Of a stretch of 64,000 nucleotides of DNA, positions 38,642 through 48,377 are shown piece by piece. Positions within the stretch are counted from its first letter, which is position 1. Every line of letters begins with the position of its first letter. Below the pieces are notes generated by a model. That model saw only the letters and a program-made list of their open reading frames with translations. It did no database searches and was not told where the DNA came from. Origin of the DNA: Beijerinckiaceae bacterium (GTDB lineage Bacteria > Pseudomonadota > Alphaproteobacteria > Rhizobiales > Beijerinckiaceae); contig JAPZSB010000010.1 of NCBI GenBank assembly GCA_027531565.1, positions 171,209 to 235,208 on the forward strand. The letters are read 5' to 3'. The position numbers and the translations under genes were made by a program.

Positions 38642-40564
38642 ATGCTGAACGCGATCCGCACCGCCTCCTCCAAATGGCTCGGCCGCCTCGTGCTGACCGT
38701 GATCATGGGGTTCCTGATCGTTTCCTTTGCCATCTGGGGCATCGGCGATATTTTCCGCGGCGGCGTGAACCGGACTGTCGCGAAGGTCGGCTCGTCCTCG
38801 ATCAGCGCCGATGAGTTCCGCTCGGCCTACAATATCGAATTGCAGCGCATCCAGCGCCAGGCGCGGCGGGTGGTCACCTCGGAAGAGGCGCGCGCCTTCG
38901 GGCTCGACCGTGGCCTGCTGAACCGCCAGATCGACGAACTCGCGCTGACCGAGCAGGCCCGCAAGCTCGGCATGGCCGTCGACCAGCTGACCGTGATGCG
39001 CTCGATCACCGAGGCGCCGGAATTCATGACCGGCGGGATTTTCGACCGGGCCCGCCTCGCCGATGCCCTGTCGCAGGCCGGGCTCAGCGAGCAGGCTTTC
39101 GTACAGCGCCAGTCCGACCTGCTGCTGCGCCAGCAATTGTTCAACGGCCTCGCCGGCGGCATGGCCGGCGCGCAGGCCCTCGGCAAGGCCGTGCACCAGT
39201 TCCGCAACGAGGAGCGCAATCTCGACGTGATCCTCGTGCCGGTCGACAAGGTTCCCGCAGCGGCCGAGCCCGACGAGGCCGCCCTCAAGGCATTCTTCGA
39301 GGAGCGCAAGGCGGAGTTCCGCACCGTCGAGACGCGCAAGGTCTCGATCATCCAGGTGCTGCCGGCCGATTTCGCAGCGACGCTCACCCTCACCGAGGCC
39401 GATCTGCGCGCCTATTACGACCGGCAGGTCGTGGCCGGCCGGTTTGGCTCGCCCGAACGCCGGCAGGCCCAGCGCGTGCTGTTCGACACCGAGGACGAGG
39501 CCAAGGCCGCTGCGGCGAAGCTGGCCGGTGGCACGACCTTCGAGGCACTGCTGGCCGAGCGCAAGCTCTCGGAAGCCGATGTCGATCTTGGCCTCAAGAC
39601 CGCCGCCGAACTGACCGATGCCGCCCTGCGGGATGCCGTGTTCAAGACCGCCGAAGGGCAGGTCAGCGCGCCGGTCAGGGATCCGTTCGGCTTCGTGCTG
39701 GTGCGCGTGCTCAAGGTGGAGCCCGCACGTGTCACGCCGTTCGAGGCGGTGCGCGGCCAGATCGAGGGCGATGCCCGTCTGGACAAGCTCCAGAGTGATC
39801 CCTCGATCAAGGCGCAGGTCGATGGCCTGTTCCGCAAGATCGAGGATCAGCGCATTGCCGGCAAGAGCCTTGCCGAGGCCGCGCAGGCGGCCGGCGCCCG
39901 CCTCGTCACACTGGCGGCGCTCGACCGGCAGGGCAATGACGGCAACGGCAACCGCGTCGCCGTTCCGGGCGGGACGGAGACCATCAACGCCGTCTTTGCC
40001 TCGGATATCGGGCTCGACAACGAGCCGCTGCAGGGCCGCGACGGCGGCTTTACCTGGTATGAGGTGAATGCTGTCGAGCCGGCGCGTGACAAGACGTTCG
40101 AGGAAGTGAAGGACCAGGTCCGCACGCGGCTGCTGGCCGACCGGCGCGACAAGGCTCTGGCCGAGTTCATGACCGGCCTGGTGAAGCGGGTGGAGGAAGG
40201 CGCCACCCTCGCCGCGATCAGCCAGGAACTCGGGCTGCCGGTTCAGCGTTTCGCCGCGATCCGGCGCAATGCGCGCGAGGCGACCCTCGGCGCCGCCGGC
40301 GTCGAGCGCGCCTTTGCCGGCCCGGTCGGCAAGCCGGTCAGCGCGCTGGCGGGTGATGGCACCAGCCGTGCGCTCATCGTACCGGTCGATGCGACGCTGC
40401 TCGCCCATGATCCGGCGCAGGACGTCGCCAACGGCCTCGAGCGGCAGATCAGCACCGGCATGGCCGAGGATCTGATGGCGCAGTATATCGCGGCCCTGCG
40501 CAAGTCGGTCGGGGTGTCGATCAACCAGAGCGTGCTGAACCAGGCGCTGGGCCAGGCGAACTGA
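38642..40564 (+). CDS. ppiD: Periplasmic folding chaperone PpiD-like (SurA/PPIase)
   Basis: The 640-residue protein has one N-terminal inner-membrane anchor (LVLTVIMGFLIVSFAIWGIG, about 16-35), a SurA-N-like chaperone region (SSISADEFRSAYNIELQRIQ), and a central parvulin-type PPIase-like region (KVSIIQVLP ... GLKTAAELTDAALRDAVFKT, DPFGFVLVRVLKVEP), which appears degenerate. PpiD assists outer-membrane protein folding at the Sec exit. It precedes trpE by one base, an arrangement seen in many alphaproteobacteria. Confidence 0.92.
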   Translation: MLNAIRTASSKWLGRLVLTVIMGFLIVSFAIWGIGDIFRGGVNRTVAKVGSSSISADEFRSAYNIELQRIQRQARRVVTSEEARAFGLDRGLLNRQIDELALTEQARKLGMAVDQLTVMRSITEAPEFMTGGIFDRARLADALSQAGLSEQAFVQRQSDLLLRQQLFNGLAGGMAGAQALGKAVHQFRNEERNLDVILVPVDKVPAAAEPDEAALKAFFEERKAEFRTVETRKVSIIQVLPADFAATLTLTEADLRAYYDRQVVAGRFGSPERRQAQRVLFDTEDEAKAAAAKLAGGTTFEALLAERKLSEADVDLGLKTAAELTDAALRDAVFKTAEGQVSAPVRDPFGFVLVRVLKVEPARVTPFEAVRGQIEGDARLDKLQSDPSIKAQVDGLFRKIEDQRIAGKSLAEAAQAAGARLVTLAALDRQGNDGNGNRVAVPGGTETINAVFASDIGLDNEPLQGRDGGFTWYEVNAVEPARDKTFEEVKDQVRTRLLADRRDKALAEFMTGLVKRVEEGATLAAISQELGLPVQRFAAIRRNAREATLGAAGVERAFAGPVGKPVSALAGDGTSRALIVPVDATLLAHDPAQDVANGLERQISTGMAEDLMAQYIAALRKSVGVSINQSVLNQALGQAN

Positions 40565-40565
40565 C

Positions 40566-42077
40566 ATGTCGATCGAGCCTGCCTTCGACGCTTTCGAGGC
40601 GCGCTATCGCGCCGGCGAGGCGCAGTGCCTTGCCACGCGGCTTGTTGCGGATCTCGAGACGCCGGTTTCAGCCTATCTGAAGATGCGGGTGCTGGCCGGT
40701 GACACGCCGAGCTTCCTGCTGGAATCGGTCGAGGGCGGCGCCGTGCGCGGCCGCTATTCCATCATCGGGCTGAAGCCGGACCTGACCTGGCGCTGCCAGA
40801 GCGGGCAGACCGAGGCGAGCCGGCAGGGCGGGCCGTTCGAGCCCTGCCCCGGCGCGCCGCTGGACGCCCTGCGCGCGCTGATCGCCGAAAGCCGCATCCC
40901 GCATCTCGACGACCTGCCGCCCATGGCCAGCGGCGTCTTCGGCTTCCTCGGCTACGACATGGTGCGGCAGATGGAGCGGCTTGGTCCGGCCAAGGCCGAT
41001 CCGATCGGCGTGCCGGATGCGCTGATGATCCGCCCCACGCTTGTGCTCGTGTTCGACGCCGTGAAGGATGAGATCGTGGTGATCACGCCGGTCTTCCCGG
41101 CGGCATCCCGCCCGGCCCGCGCGGCCTATGAGGCGGCGGTCGAGCGCCTGCAGGCCGTGATCGGCGCGCTGGAAGCGCCCCTGGTGCAGGAACTGGCCGA
41201 CGAGGATGCCCTCGCCCGCCTTCCGGAAGCGCGCTCGAACACCAGCCCTGCCGAATACGAGGCGATGGTGGCGGCGGCGAAGGAATACATCCTCGCCGGC
41301 GATATCTTCCAGGTGGTGCTGAGCCAGCGTTTCTCGACCCCGTTCGACCTGCCGGCTTTCGCGCTCTATCGCTCGCTGCGGCGCGTCAACCCCTCGCCCT
41401 ATCTCTGCTATCTCGATTTCAACGAGTTCCAGATCGTCTGTTCGAGCCCGGAAATCCTGGTCAAGGTGGTCGAGGGCAAGGTGACGATCCGGCCGATCGC
41501 CGGCACGCGGAAACGCGGCGAGACCCTCGCCGAGGACCGCGCGCTGGAGCAGGAACTCCTCGCCGACCCGAAGGAGCGCGCCGAGCATCTGATGCTGCTC
41601 GACCTTGGCCGCAACGATGTCGGCCGCGTTTCGGAGATCGGCTCGGTGAGCGTGACGGACAGCTTCTTCATCGAGCGCTACAGCCAGGTGATGCATATCG
41701 TCAGCCATGTCGAGGGTCGGCTTGACCCGCGCCATGACCTGATCGATGCGCTGTCGGCCGGCTTCCCGGCGGGCACGGTTTCCGGCGCGCCGAAGATCCG
41801 GGCGATGCAGATCATCGACGAGCTGGAGAAGGACAAGCGCGGTGCCTATGCCGGCGCGATCGGCTATTTCGGTGCCGATGGCGCGATGGATACCTGCATC
41901 GTGCTGCGCACCGCCCTCGTCAAGGACGGGGTGATGCACGTGCAGGCGGGGGCCGGCATCGTCCATGATTCCGTGCCGGCTTCCGAACAGGCGGAATGCG
42001 AGAACAAGGCGAAGGCCCTGTTCCGCGCGGCCGAGGATGCGGTGCGCTTCGCCAGCCGCGGCAAGCGGGGGCAGTAG
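40566..42077 (+). CDS. trpE: Anthranilate synthase component I
   Basis: The 503-residue TrpE makes anthranilate from chorismate with TrpG. The N-terminal tryptophan-binding region contains SFLLESVEGG and the C-terminal chorismate-binding domain shows DIFQVVLSQRFS, IAGTRKRGE, LMLLDLGRNDVGRV, FPAGTVSGAPKIRAM and GAGIVHDSVPASE. It overlaps nothing but starts one base after ppiD. Downstream, a reversed TPR gene separates it from trpG. No attenuator leader peptide was seen. Confidence 0.98.
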   Translation: MSIEPAFDAFEARYRAGEAQCLATRLVADLETPVSAYLKMRVLAGDTPSFLLESVEGGAVRGRYSIIGLKPDLTWRCQSGQTEASRQGGPFEPCPGAPLDALRALIAESRIPHLDDLPPMASGVFGFLGYDMVRQMERLGPAKADPIGVPDALMIRPTLVLVFDAVKDEIVVITPVFPAASRPARAAYEAAVERLQAVIGALEAPLVQELADEDALARLPEARSNTSPAEYEAMVAAAKEYILAGDIFQVVLSQRFSTPFDLPAFALYRSLRRVNPSPYLCYLDFNEFQIVCSSPEILVKVVEGKVTIRPIAGTRKRGETLAEDRALEQELLADPKERAEHLMLLDLGRNDVGRVSEIGSVSVTDSFFIERYSQVMHIVSHVEGRLDPRHDLIDALSAGFPAGTVSGAPKIRAMQIIDELEKDKRGAYAGAIGYFGADGAMDTCIVLRTALVKDGVMHVQAGAGIVHDSVPASEQAECENKAKALFRAAEDAVRFASRGKRGQ

Positions 42078-42091
42078 CGCCCTCCGGCGCC

Positions 42092-43882
42092 TCAGTTCTC
42101 GGGCATGGCCCCGAGTTCTTCGAGGCGCTTGCGGCTTTCGGCTACCGCCTTGCTCGTCCTGAGCTTGGCGCCCCGTTCCAGAACCTGCTGGAAATCATCG
42201 ATGGCCCCGATTCGATCGCCCAGAGCAAGGCGAACGTTCCCGCGCGTGTCGAGTGCATTGATGTCGGTCGGGTTCAGAAGCAGAGATCGTTCGACATAGC
42301 CGATCGCATCATGCGGCAAACCCATCTTGTATTTTGCCCAAGCCAAGTTGTTCAGGTTGGATGCATGCTTGGGGTTAATCGCAAGCGCTTTTTCGATCAT
42401 GATGGCAGCGTCACGATATCGGGCTCTTTCGATCAGGCAAAGCCCCAGAGACCCCATCGCGTTGGCGTTCTTCTTGTCCCGGTCCAGAACGTTACGGAAG
42501 ATCGGGATTGCCTTTTCGCATTGACCGACGCGACGATAAAAGGTCGCCCTGCTGTTCAGGACATCAAGGCTTTTGGGAGCAAGGGCTTGCGCGGCATCAA
42601 GATCGGCCAGTCCCTTTGCGATAAAGTTTTTGTCACCACTCTCCTGAAACTGTACAGAGTAGATCGTGGCGCGATTGCGGTAGGCGCGCTCATATTTCGC
42701 GTCGATCTGGATTGCTTTCGAATAATCCTCGAGAGCTAGATCAAATTCCCGCATGGCTTGGTAGGCATAGCCACGATTATTGAAGAAGACCGCGCCTTTT
42801 GAGCCCATTCCTATCGCTGCGCTGAGGTGATCGACGGCCTTTCGAGGGTTACCAAGTGTGTCCTCACACCAAGCGGCCCAGAACAGAACAGAAGGCGATC
42901 TGGGGTTGAGTTCGAGGGATCGGTTGTATTCCGCGATGGCCGATTTACAGCCATTCTGACTCTCTTCAAACCGACCGCGATTGGCAAAAATCCGCCAGTT
43001 CTTCGGCGTGAGGATTTCTGCCTGCGACAGATCGAAAAAGGCGGACTTGTAATCCTTGAGCCCGGCATGGGCACGCGCGCGATCGATAAAGGACTCCGCG
43101 TTGTTCCCATTCAGCATGAGTGACTTCGTGAAATCATCGCGCGCTTGCACATAGTTCATCAAGTCGAGGTGAATTCCAGCCCGAATGTCATAGAGGGCGG
43201 CACTGCGAGTCTTTGGACTTGCAAGAACAAAATCCAGATGCGGCAAGGCTTCCTTGATCGCATCCATATCTCGATAGACACGGATATATTTCGCCAGCTC
43301 GGTGCTGTCGTCACGAGCCTCTCGCATCAGTTTGTCCATATCCCGGAGAGACAAACGTTTGTTCTTTGCAAGATGGTGAGTCCATGCCCGCTCTACGAGT
43401 GCAGTCGTGCTTTCCGGGTATTGCCGAAGCTCTGCATCAAAATAGACAATGGCGGCGGCCAGATTTCCTTTTTTCCTTTCATACAGCCCGAACGCATTGT
43501 CTATCCCGCGCTGTTTACCCAACAGTTTGCGGCCAAGGTTCAGATGATGATGGGCCTGATCGAATTGCAGCTTGTCGACGAGAACAGAACCGAGAAGAAG
43601 ATGTGCGAGTCCATTGCTGTCGTCGAGTTTCAGGGCCTCGGTGAACAGGCGATCCGCGTTGGCGATGCTCTCTGCATCCTCCTTCAAGATCTCTGCCGCA
43701 CCTCGCATTGTCAGGACGATCGCCCGCTCCTTGGCGGTCAGTTTCGGATCTGCGGATGCTCGATTGCAGGCGTCCTGCCAACCGGCAACAGTCGTGTTCT
43801 GGCACCGCATCAGGTCATTCGCGAGCGCTGCCGGCAGCATCAGACCCAGAAGCAATATTGTCAGGATAATGCGGTGACGCAT
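42092..43882 (-). CDS. Secreted TPR-repeat protein inserted between trpE and trpG
   Basis: The 596-residue protein begins with a signal peptide (IILTILLLGLMLPAALA, cleavage after ALA) followed by many tetratricopeptide-like helical pairs, for example GLAHLLLGSVLVDKLQFDQA, FNNRGYAYQAMREFDLALED, NLNNLAWAKYKMGLPHDAIG and ALDTRGNVRLALGDRIGAID. It likely acts as a periplasmic scaffold. Codon use and base composition are much poorer in GC than the flanking trp genes. The start MRHRIILT has GAGGAG upstream. Specific role unknown. Confidence 0.85.
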   Translation of the reverse strand: MRHRIILTILLLGLMLPAALANDLMRCQNTTVAGWQDACNRASADPKLTAKERAIVLTMRGAAEILKEDAESIANADRLFTEALKLDDSNGLAHLLLGSVLVDKLQFDQAHHHLNLGRKLLGKQRGIDNAFGLYERKKGNLAAAIVYFDAELRQYPESTTALVERAWTHHLAKNKRLSLRDMDKLMREARDDSTELAKYIRVYRDMDAIKEALPHLDFVLASPKTRSAALYDIRAGIHLDLMNYVQARDDFTKSLMLNGNNAESFIDRARAHAGLKDYKSAFFDLSQAEILTPKNWRIFANRGRFEESQNGCKSAIAEYNRSLELNPRSPSVLFWAAWCEDTLGNPRKAVDHLSAAIGMGSKGAVFFNNRGYAYQAMREFDLALEDYSKAIQIDAKYERAYRNRATIYSVQFQESGDKNFIAKGLADLDAAQALAPKSLDVLNSRATFYRRVGQCEKAIPIFRNVLDRDKKNANAMGSLGLCLIERARYRDAAIMIEKALAINPKHASNLNNLAWAKYKMGLPHDAIGYVERSLLLNPTDINALDTRGNVRLALGDRIGAIDDFQQVLERGAKLRTSKAVAESRKRLEELGAMPEN

Positions 43883-44014
43883 CGCAATGAATTCTCCTCG
43901 AACGCAATGCTGCAAGGATGCTTCGGCTCTTGTGAGGGATCAAGATCCCCGAGCATTCGTTCTTGACGCCACAGGCCTCATGGGATTGTTGTCCAGAGGT
44001 TTTCCGGAGGCCCC

Positions 44015-44611
44015 ATGCGCATCGCGTTGATCGACAATTACGACAGCTTCACCTTCAACGTGGTTCATGCCCTCGGGGCGGAAGGCGCGAAGGTCGAGGT
44101 CTGGCGCAATGATGCGCTTTCGGCCGAGGAGCTGCTGGCCCGCAAGCCGGATGCCCTTGTCATCTCGCCGGGGCCCTGCACGCCGAACGAGGCGGGCATC
44201 ACGCTGGACGCGATCCGCCTGGCGGCGGGCAAGCTGCCGCTGTTCGGCATCTGCCTCGGCCATCAGGCGATCGGGCAGGCTTTCGGCGGCAAGGTCATCC
44301 GCAACCAGCCGATGCATGGCAAGATCTCGCGCATCACGCATGATGGCAAGGGCCTGTTCCGCGGCATCAACGGCCCGGTTTCGGTGACGCGCTACCATTC
44401 GCTCGTCGTCGAGGCGGCGAGCCTGCCGGAAGCGCTGGTCGCGACCGCGCGGAGCGAGGACGGGCTCATCATGGCGCTGCAGCACCGGGCGATGCCGATC
44501 TATGGCGTGCAGTTCCATCCGGAAAGCATCGCCACCGAACAGGGCGCGCAGATCTGCCGGAATTTCCTCACCCTCGCCCGCGAGTTCCACGCCTGCACCC
44601 GGGCGGCGTAA
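44015..44611 (+). CDS. trpG: Anthranilate synthase component II (glutamine amidotransferase)
   Basis: The 198-residue class I amidotransferase supplies ammonia to TrpE. It has the opening LIDNYDSFTFNVVH, the oxyanion strand VISPGPCTPNEAG, the nucleophile C80 in GICLGHQAIGQ and the His-Glu pair in VQFHPESI. TCCGGAGG precedes the ATG. The same protein may also serve para-aminobenzoate synthesis. A 140-base gap precedes trpD. Confidence 0.97.
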   Translation: MRIALIDNYDSFTFNVVHALGAEGAKVEVWRNDALSAEELLARKPDALVISPGPCTPNEAGITLDAIRLAAGKLPLFGICLGHQAIGQAFGGKVIRNQPMHGKISRITHDGKGLFRGINGPVSVTRYHSLVVEAASLPEALVATARSEDGLIMALQHRAMPIYGVQFHPESIATEQGAQICRNFLTLAREFHACTRAA

Positions 44612-44751
44612 GGCGGGGTCGGGTATGGCGCCTTGTCTTCGCGGGCGGCAGCCCGTATTCCGGAAGCCGGAAACGCCTGACCGGCGCCTGCCGGCATGCC
44701 TGTCGCCACGTGCCTAGCCACCAAGAGTGAAGCCATCACCACGAGTTTCGT

Positions 44752-45774
44752 ATGGACGCCTTCAAACCATTGATCGCCAAGGTCGCGGCCGGCCTGCCCC
44801 TGACCCGCGCGGAAGCCGAGATGGCCTTCGGGCAGATCCTCTCCGGCGAGACCACGCCGGCCCAGAATGCCGGGTTCCTGATGGCGCTGCGGGTGCGCGG
44901 CGAGACCGTGGACGAGCTGTTCGGTGCTGTCCGCGCGATGCGCGGCAAGATGCTGGCCGTGCCGCCGGTTGCGGGCTCGATGGATGTCGTCGGCACGGGC
45001 GGTGACGCGTCGGGCTCGTGGAATGTCTCGACCTTGGCCAGCCTGATCGTGGCGAGTTGCGGCGTGCCGGTGGCCAAGCACGGCAACCGGGCGGCCTCGT
45101 CCAGCTCCGGTGCGGCGGATGTGTTGCTGGCACTGGGCGTGAAGATCGGCCTCACGCCGGCGGAAGTGTCGAACTGCCTCGCGAAGGCCGGCTATGCCTT
45201 CATGGTTGCCCCCGCCCATCACCCGGCCATGCGCCATGTCGCACCGGTGCGGACGGAACTCGGGACGCGGACCATCTTCAACCTGCTGGGGCCGCTGTCG
45301 AATCCGGCCGGCGTGAAGCGCCTGCTGCTCGGCGTCTTCGCGAAATCCTGGCTCGAGCCCATCGCCGAGACCCTGCGCGATCTCGGCACGGAGCGCGCCT
45401 GGGTGATGCATGGTTCCGACGGCCTTGACGAGATCACGACGACCGGGCCGACGCATGTCGTCGAGCTGAAGGACGGCGCCCTGCGCCGGTTCGAGATCAG
45501 CCCCGCCGATGCCGGGCTTGCTGTGGCCGATCCGGCGGCGCTGAAGGGGGGCGAGCCCGGCCAGAATGCAGCTGCCTTGCGGGCGGTTCTCGCCGGCGAG
45601 AAGAATGCCTACCGGGATATCGCGCTGTTCAATGCCGCCGCGGCGCTGGTGATCGCCGACAAGGCCGCCAGCCTCAAGGACGGTGTAGCCATGGGCGCTG
45701 CCGCTCTGGATGAAGGCCGCGTCGCGGCTTTGCTCGCCCGTGTGGTCGAGACCTCGAATGCGGGGGTGGCATGA
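44752..45774 (+). CDS. trpD: Anthranilate phosphoribosyltransferase
   Basis: The 340-residue enzyme transfers phosphoribose from PRPP to anthranilate. Motifs are [17 protein letters not shown] (PRPP binding), [17 protein letters not shown], and [15 protein letters not shown]. Its stop overlaps the trpC start as ATGA, so trpD and trpC are translationally coupled. Confidence 0.98.
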   Translation: MDAFKPLIAKVAAGLPLTRAEAEMAFGQILSGETTPAQNAGFLMALRVRGETVDELFGAVRAMRGKMLAVPPVAGSMDVVGTGGDASGSWNVSTLASLIVASCGVPVAKHGNRAASSSSGAADVLLALGVKIGLTPAEVSNCLAKAGYAFMVAPAHHPAMRHVAPVRTELGTRTIFNLLGPLSNPAGVKRLLLGVFAKSWLEPIAETLRDLGTERAWVMHGSDGLDEITTTGPTHVVELKDGALRRFEISPADAGLAVADPAALKGGEPGQNAAALRAVLAGEKNAYRDIALFNAAAALVIADKAASLKDGVAMGAAALDEGRVAALLARVVETSNAGVA

Positions 45775-46583
45775 GCGATATCCTGCGCCAGATCGAGGCG
45801 ACCAAGCGCGAGGAAATCGCCGAAGCGAAGCGCGCCGTGCCCGAGGCCGAAATGCGGCGCCGGGCGGAAACCGCCCCGCCCGTCCGCGGCTTCCAGGCGG
45901 CCATCGAGGCGCATCTGGCTGCCAGCCGTTTCGCGCTGATCGCGGAAATCAAGAAGGCGAGCCCGTCCAAGGGGTTGATCCGCGCCGATTTCGATCCGCC
46001 TGCCCTGGCCCGCGCCTATGCCGAAGGCGGCGCGACCTGCCTGTCGATCCTGACCGACCGCCCCTATTTCCAGGGCGCGCCGGAATTCCTCGTCGCGGCC
46101 CGCGCAGCCTGCAGCCTGCCCGTGATCCGCAAGGATTTCCTGTTCGAGCCCTACCAGGTCTACGAGGCGCGGGCGATGGGCGCGGATTGCATCCTCGTCA
46201 TCATGGCCTCGGTGGATGATGCCGCCGCGCGCGATCTCGTGGCGACGGCGCAGGGGCTCGGCATGGATGCGCTGGTCGAGGTGCATGACGAGGCCGAGCT
46301 GGACCGCGCCCTCGCCCTGCCCTCGCGGCTGCTCGGCATCAATAACCGGGATCTCCGCAGCTTCGAGGTGTCGCTGACCACCAGCGAACGGCTCGCGCCG
46401 CGCATTCCGGATGACCGGATCATCATCGGCGAAAGCGGAATTTTCACGCTTGATGATTGCCAGCGGCTGGCGAAAAGCCGGATCAGCACCTTCCTTGTCG
46501 GAGAAAGCCTGATGCGGCAGGCCGATGTGGCCACGGCCACCCGGGCGTTGCTCGGCCTGCCGGCGGCCGGAGCCGCGGCATGA
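45771..46583 (+). CDS. trpC: Indole-3-glycerol phosphate synthase
   Basis: The 270-residue TIM-barrel enzyme is the stand-alone TrpC form without the PRAI domain. Motifs are [17 protein letters not shown] with the catalytic lysine, [47 protein letters not shown] and IIGESGIFT. It overlaps trpD upstream and moaC downstream by ATGA, indicating coupling across the trp-moa boundary. Confidence 0.98.
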   Translation: MSDILRQIEATKREEIAEAKRAVPEAEMRRRAETAPPVRGFQAAIEAHLAASRFALIAEIKKASPSKGLIRADFDPPALARAYAEGGATCLSILTDRPYFQGAPEFLVAARAACSLPVIRKDFLFEPYQVYEARAMGADCILVIMASVDDAAARDLVATAQGLGMDALVEVHDEAELDRALALPSRLLGINNRDLRSFEVSLTTSERLAPRIPDDRIIIGESGIFTLDDCQRLAKSRISTFLVGESLMRQADVATATRALLGLPAAGAAA

Positions 46584-47068
46584 GTGCGGCGGGCCGGCTG
46601 ACCCATCTCGATGCCAGCGGCGCGGCGCATATGGTCGATGTCGGCGAGAAGGCGGTGACGACGCGCGAGGCTCTGGCCGAGGGCCATGTGGTGATGGCGC
46701 CCGCGACGCTGGCGTTGATCCGCGACGGGCTGGCCAAGAAGGGCGACGTCATCGCCGTGGCGCGGCTGGCCGGCATCATGGCGGCGAAGCGCACGCATGA
46801 ACTCATCCCGCTCTGCCACCCGCTGCTGCTGACCAAGGTTGCGGTCGATCTCGTACCGGACGAGGCGCTGCCCGGGCTGAGGGTTACCGCGCGGGCGCGT
46901 GTTTCCGGGCAGACCGGCGTGGAGATGGAAGCCCTCACGGCGGTCAGCGTGGCCTGCCTCACGGTTTATGACATGGCCAAGGCGGTCGATCGCGGCATGG
47001 TGATCGGCGGGATCCGGCTTCTGGAAAAGACCGGCGGCAAATCCGGCGACTGGCGCGCGGAGGGCTGA
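46580..47068 (+). CDS. moaC: Cyclic pyranopterin monophosphate synthase MoaC
   Basis: The 162-residue protein catalyses the second part of the first step of molybdenum cofactor synthesis. Motifs [18 protein letters not shown] and [20 protein letters not shown] with downstream MAKAVDRGM hold the substrate-binding and catalytic residues (Lys, His, Asp). The ATG overlaps the trpC stop, and moeA starts one base after its stop. Confidence 0.97.
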   Translation: MSAAGRLTHLDASGAAHMVDVGEKAVTTREALAEGHVVMAPATLALIRDGLAKKGDVIAVARLAGIMAAKRTHELIPLCHPLLLTKVAVDLVPDEALPGLRVTARARVSGQTGVEMEALTAVSVACLTVYDMAKAVDRGMVIGGIRLLEKTGGKSGDWRAEG

Positions 47069-47069
47069 G

Positions 47070-48290
47070 ATGGCCGGGCTCCTGCCGGTTGACGAGGCGC
47101 TCGCGCTGCTGGTCGCAGCCGGCAGCGCCCATCCCCGGCGCATGGAGCGGGTGCCGGTCCAGCAGGCCAGCGGGCGCGTGCTGGCGGCGGATCTTGTCGC
47201 GCTCCGGACACAACCGCCGGCGGATATGTCGGCGATGGACGGTTTCGCGCTCCGTTCGGCCGATGCAGCCCTGCCGGGCGCCGAGCTGCGGATCACTGGC
47301 GAGAGTGCGGCCGGCCATCCGTTCGCCGGTCAGGTCGGCCCGGGCGAAGCGATCCGGATCTATACCGGCGCGATCCTGCCTGCCGGCGCGGATTGCGTCG
47401 TGATGCAGGAGAATGCCACGACCGAGGGCGGGACCCTGCGTCTTGCCGTTGCTGCCCAGGCCGGGCGGCATATCCGCCCTGCCGGCTGCGATTTCCACGA
47501 GGGGCAGGCGTTGCTGGCGGCGGGTACCCGGCTCACGCCCGGGCATATCGCGCTGGCCGGGGCCATGAACCATGCGGAGATTCCCGTGTTCGCGCGGCCG
47601 CGGATCGGCGTGCTGGCGACAGGCGACGAGCTCGTTCTGCCGGGCGCCTCGCGCGCGCCGCACCAGATCGTCGCGACCAATGCCTTTGCCGCCATGGCGA
47701 TGATGCGGCCGATGGAGGTGGAGATCGTCGATCTCGGCATCGCGGCGGATACGCCGGAGGCGCTGGATGGCGCGATCGACCGCGCGCTGGCCGAAGCGGT
47801 GGATTGCCTCGTCACGATCGGCGGCGCCTCGGTCGGCAAGCACGATCTTGTCCGGCCGGTGGCGGCCGCGCGCGGGGCCGAGCTGGCCTTCTACAAGATC
47901 GCGATGCGGCCGGGAAAGCCGCTGAATTTCGGGCGTCTCGGCCCGATGCTCCTGCTGGGCCTGCCGGGCAACCCGGTCTCGGCGCTGGTCTGCGCGCGGC
48001 TGTTCCTGATGCCGCTGGTCGCCGCGATGCAGGGCGATGCGGCAGCCGGGCAGGATCGATCCGAGGCGGCGATTCTCGGCGCGGCCTTTCCTGCCAATGA
48101 CGAGCGGCAGGACTACCAGCGCGTGATGCTCGAGCGCGATGCGCGCGGGATCTGGATTGCCCGGCCGGCCGGCGGGCAGGATTCCTCCTTCCTCTCCGTT
48201 CTGGCCCGGGCCGACGGGCTGCTCATCCGCCCGCCGCATGCGCCGGCGGGGCAGCCGGGAGACCCGGCGCGCGTGATCTGCCTTCGCTGA
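47070..48290 (+). CDS. moeA: Molybdopterin molybdenumtransferase MoeA
   Basis: The 406-residue protein inserts molybdenum into adenylated molybdopterin. Motifs include MSAMDGFALRSADA, IYTGAILPAGADCVVMQE, VLATGDELVLPG, TIGGASVGKHDLV and LLGLPGNPVSALVC. It follows moaC in a moaC-moeA pair that precedes lexA, a common alphaproteobacterial order. Confidence 0.97.
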   Translation: MAGLLPVDEALALLVAAGSAHPRRMERVPVQQASGRVLAADLVALRTQPPADMSAMDGFALRSADAALPGAELRITGESAAGHPFAGQVGPGEAIRIYTGAILPAGADCVVMQENATTEGGTLRLAVAAQAGRHIRPAGCDFHEGQALLAAGTRLTPGHIALAGAMNHAEIPVFARPRIGVLATGDELVLPGASRAPHQIVATNAFAAMAMMRPMEVEIVDLGIAADTPEALDGAIDRALAEAVDCLVTIGGASVGKHDLVRPVAAARGAELAFYKIAMRPGKPLNFGRLGPMLLLGLPGNPVSALVCARLFLMPLVAAMQGDAAAGQDRSEAAILGAAFPANDERQDYQRVMLERDARGIWIARPAGGQDSSFLSVLARADGLLIRPPHAPAGQPGDPARVICLR

Positions 48291-48298
48291 ATTCCGAC

Positions 48299-48324
48299 GA
48301 ACAGTTGCGGAACAACGGCTGAAC
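48299..48324 (+). promoter_or_regulatory. LexA operator: three GAAC boxes at 7-nt spacing
   Basis: GAAC occurs at 48299-48302, 48310-48313 and 48321-48324 with exactly seven bases between consecutive copies. GAAC-N7-GAAC (the complement of GTTC-N7-GTTC) is the established alphaproteobacterial LexA box, so this reads as two overlapping operators for autoregulation of lexA, whose start is 54 bases downstream. Confidence 0.8.
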
Positions 48325-48377
48325 ATGGTATCGATGTTCTGTCTTTGTTTTGGGTGATTCCCCGGGAGTTGGGTGCC

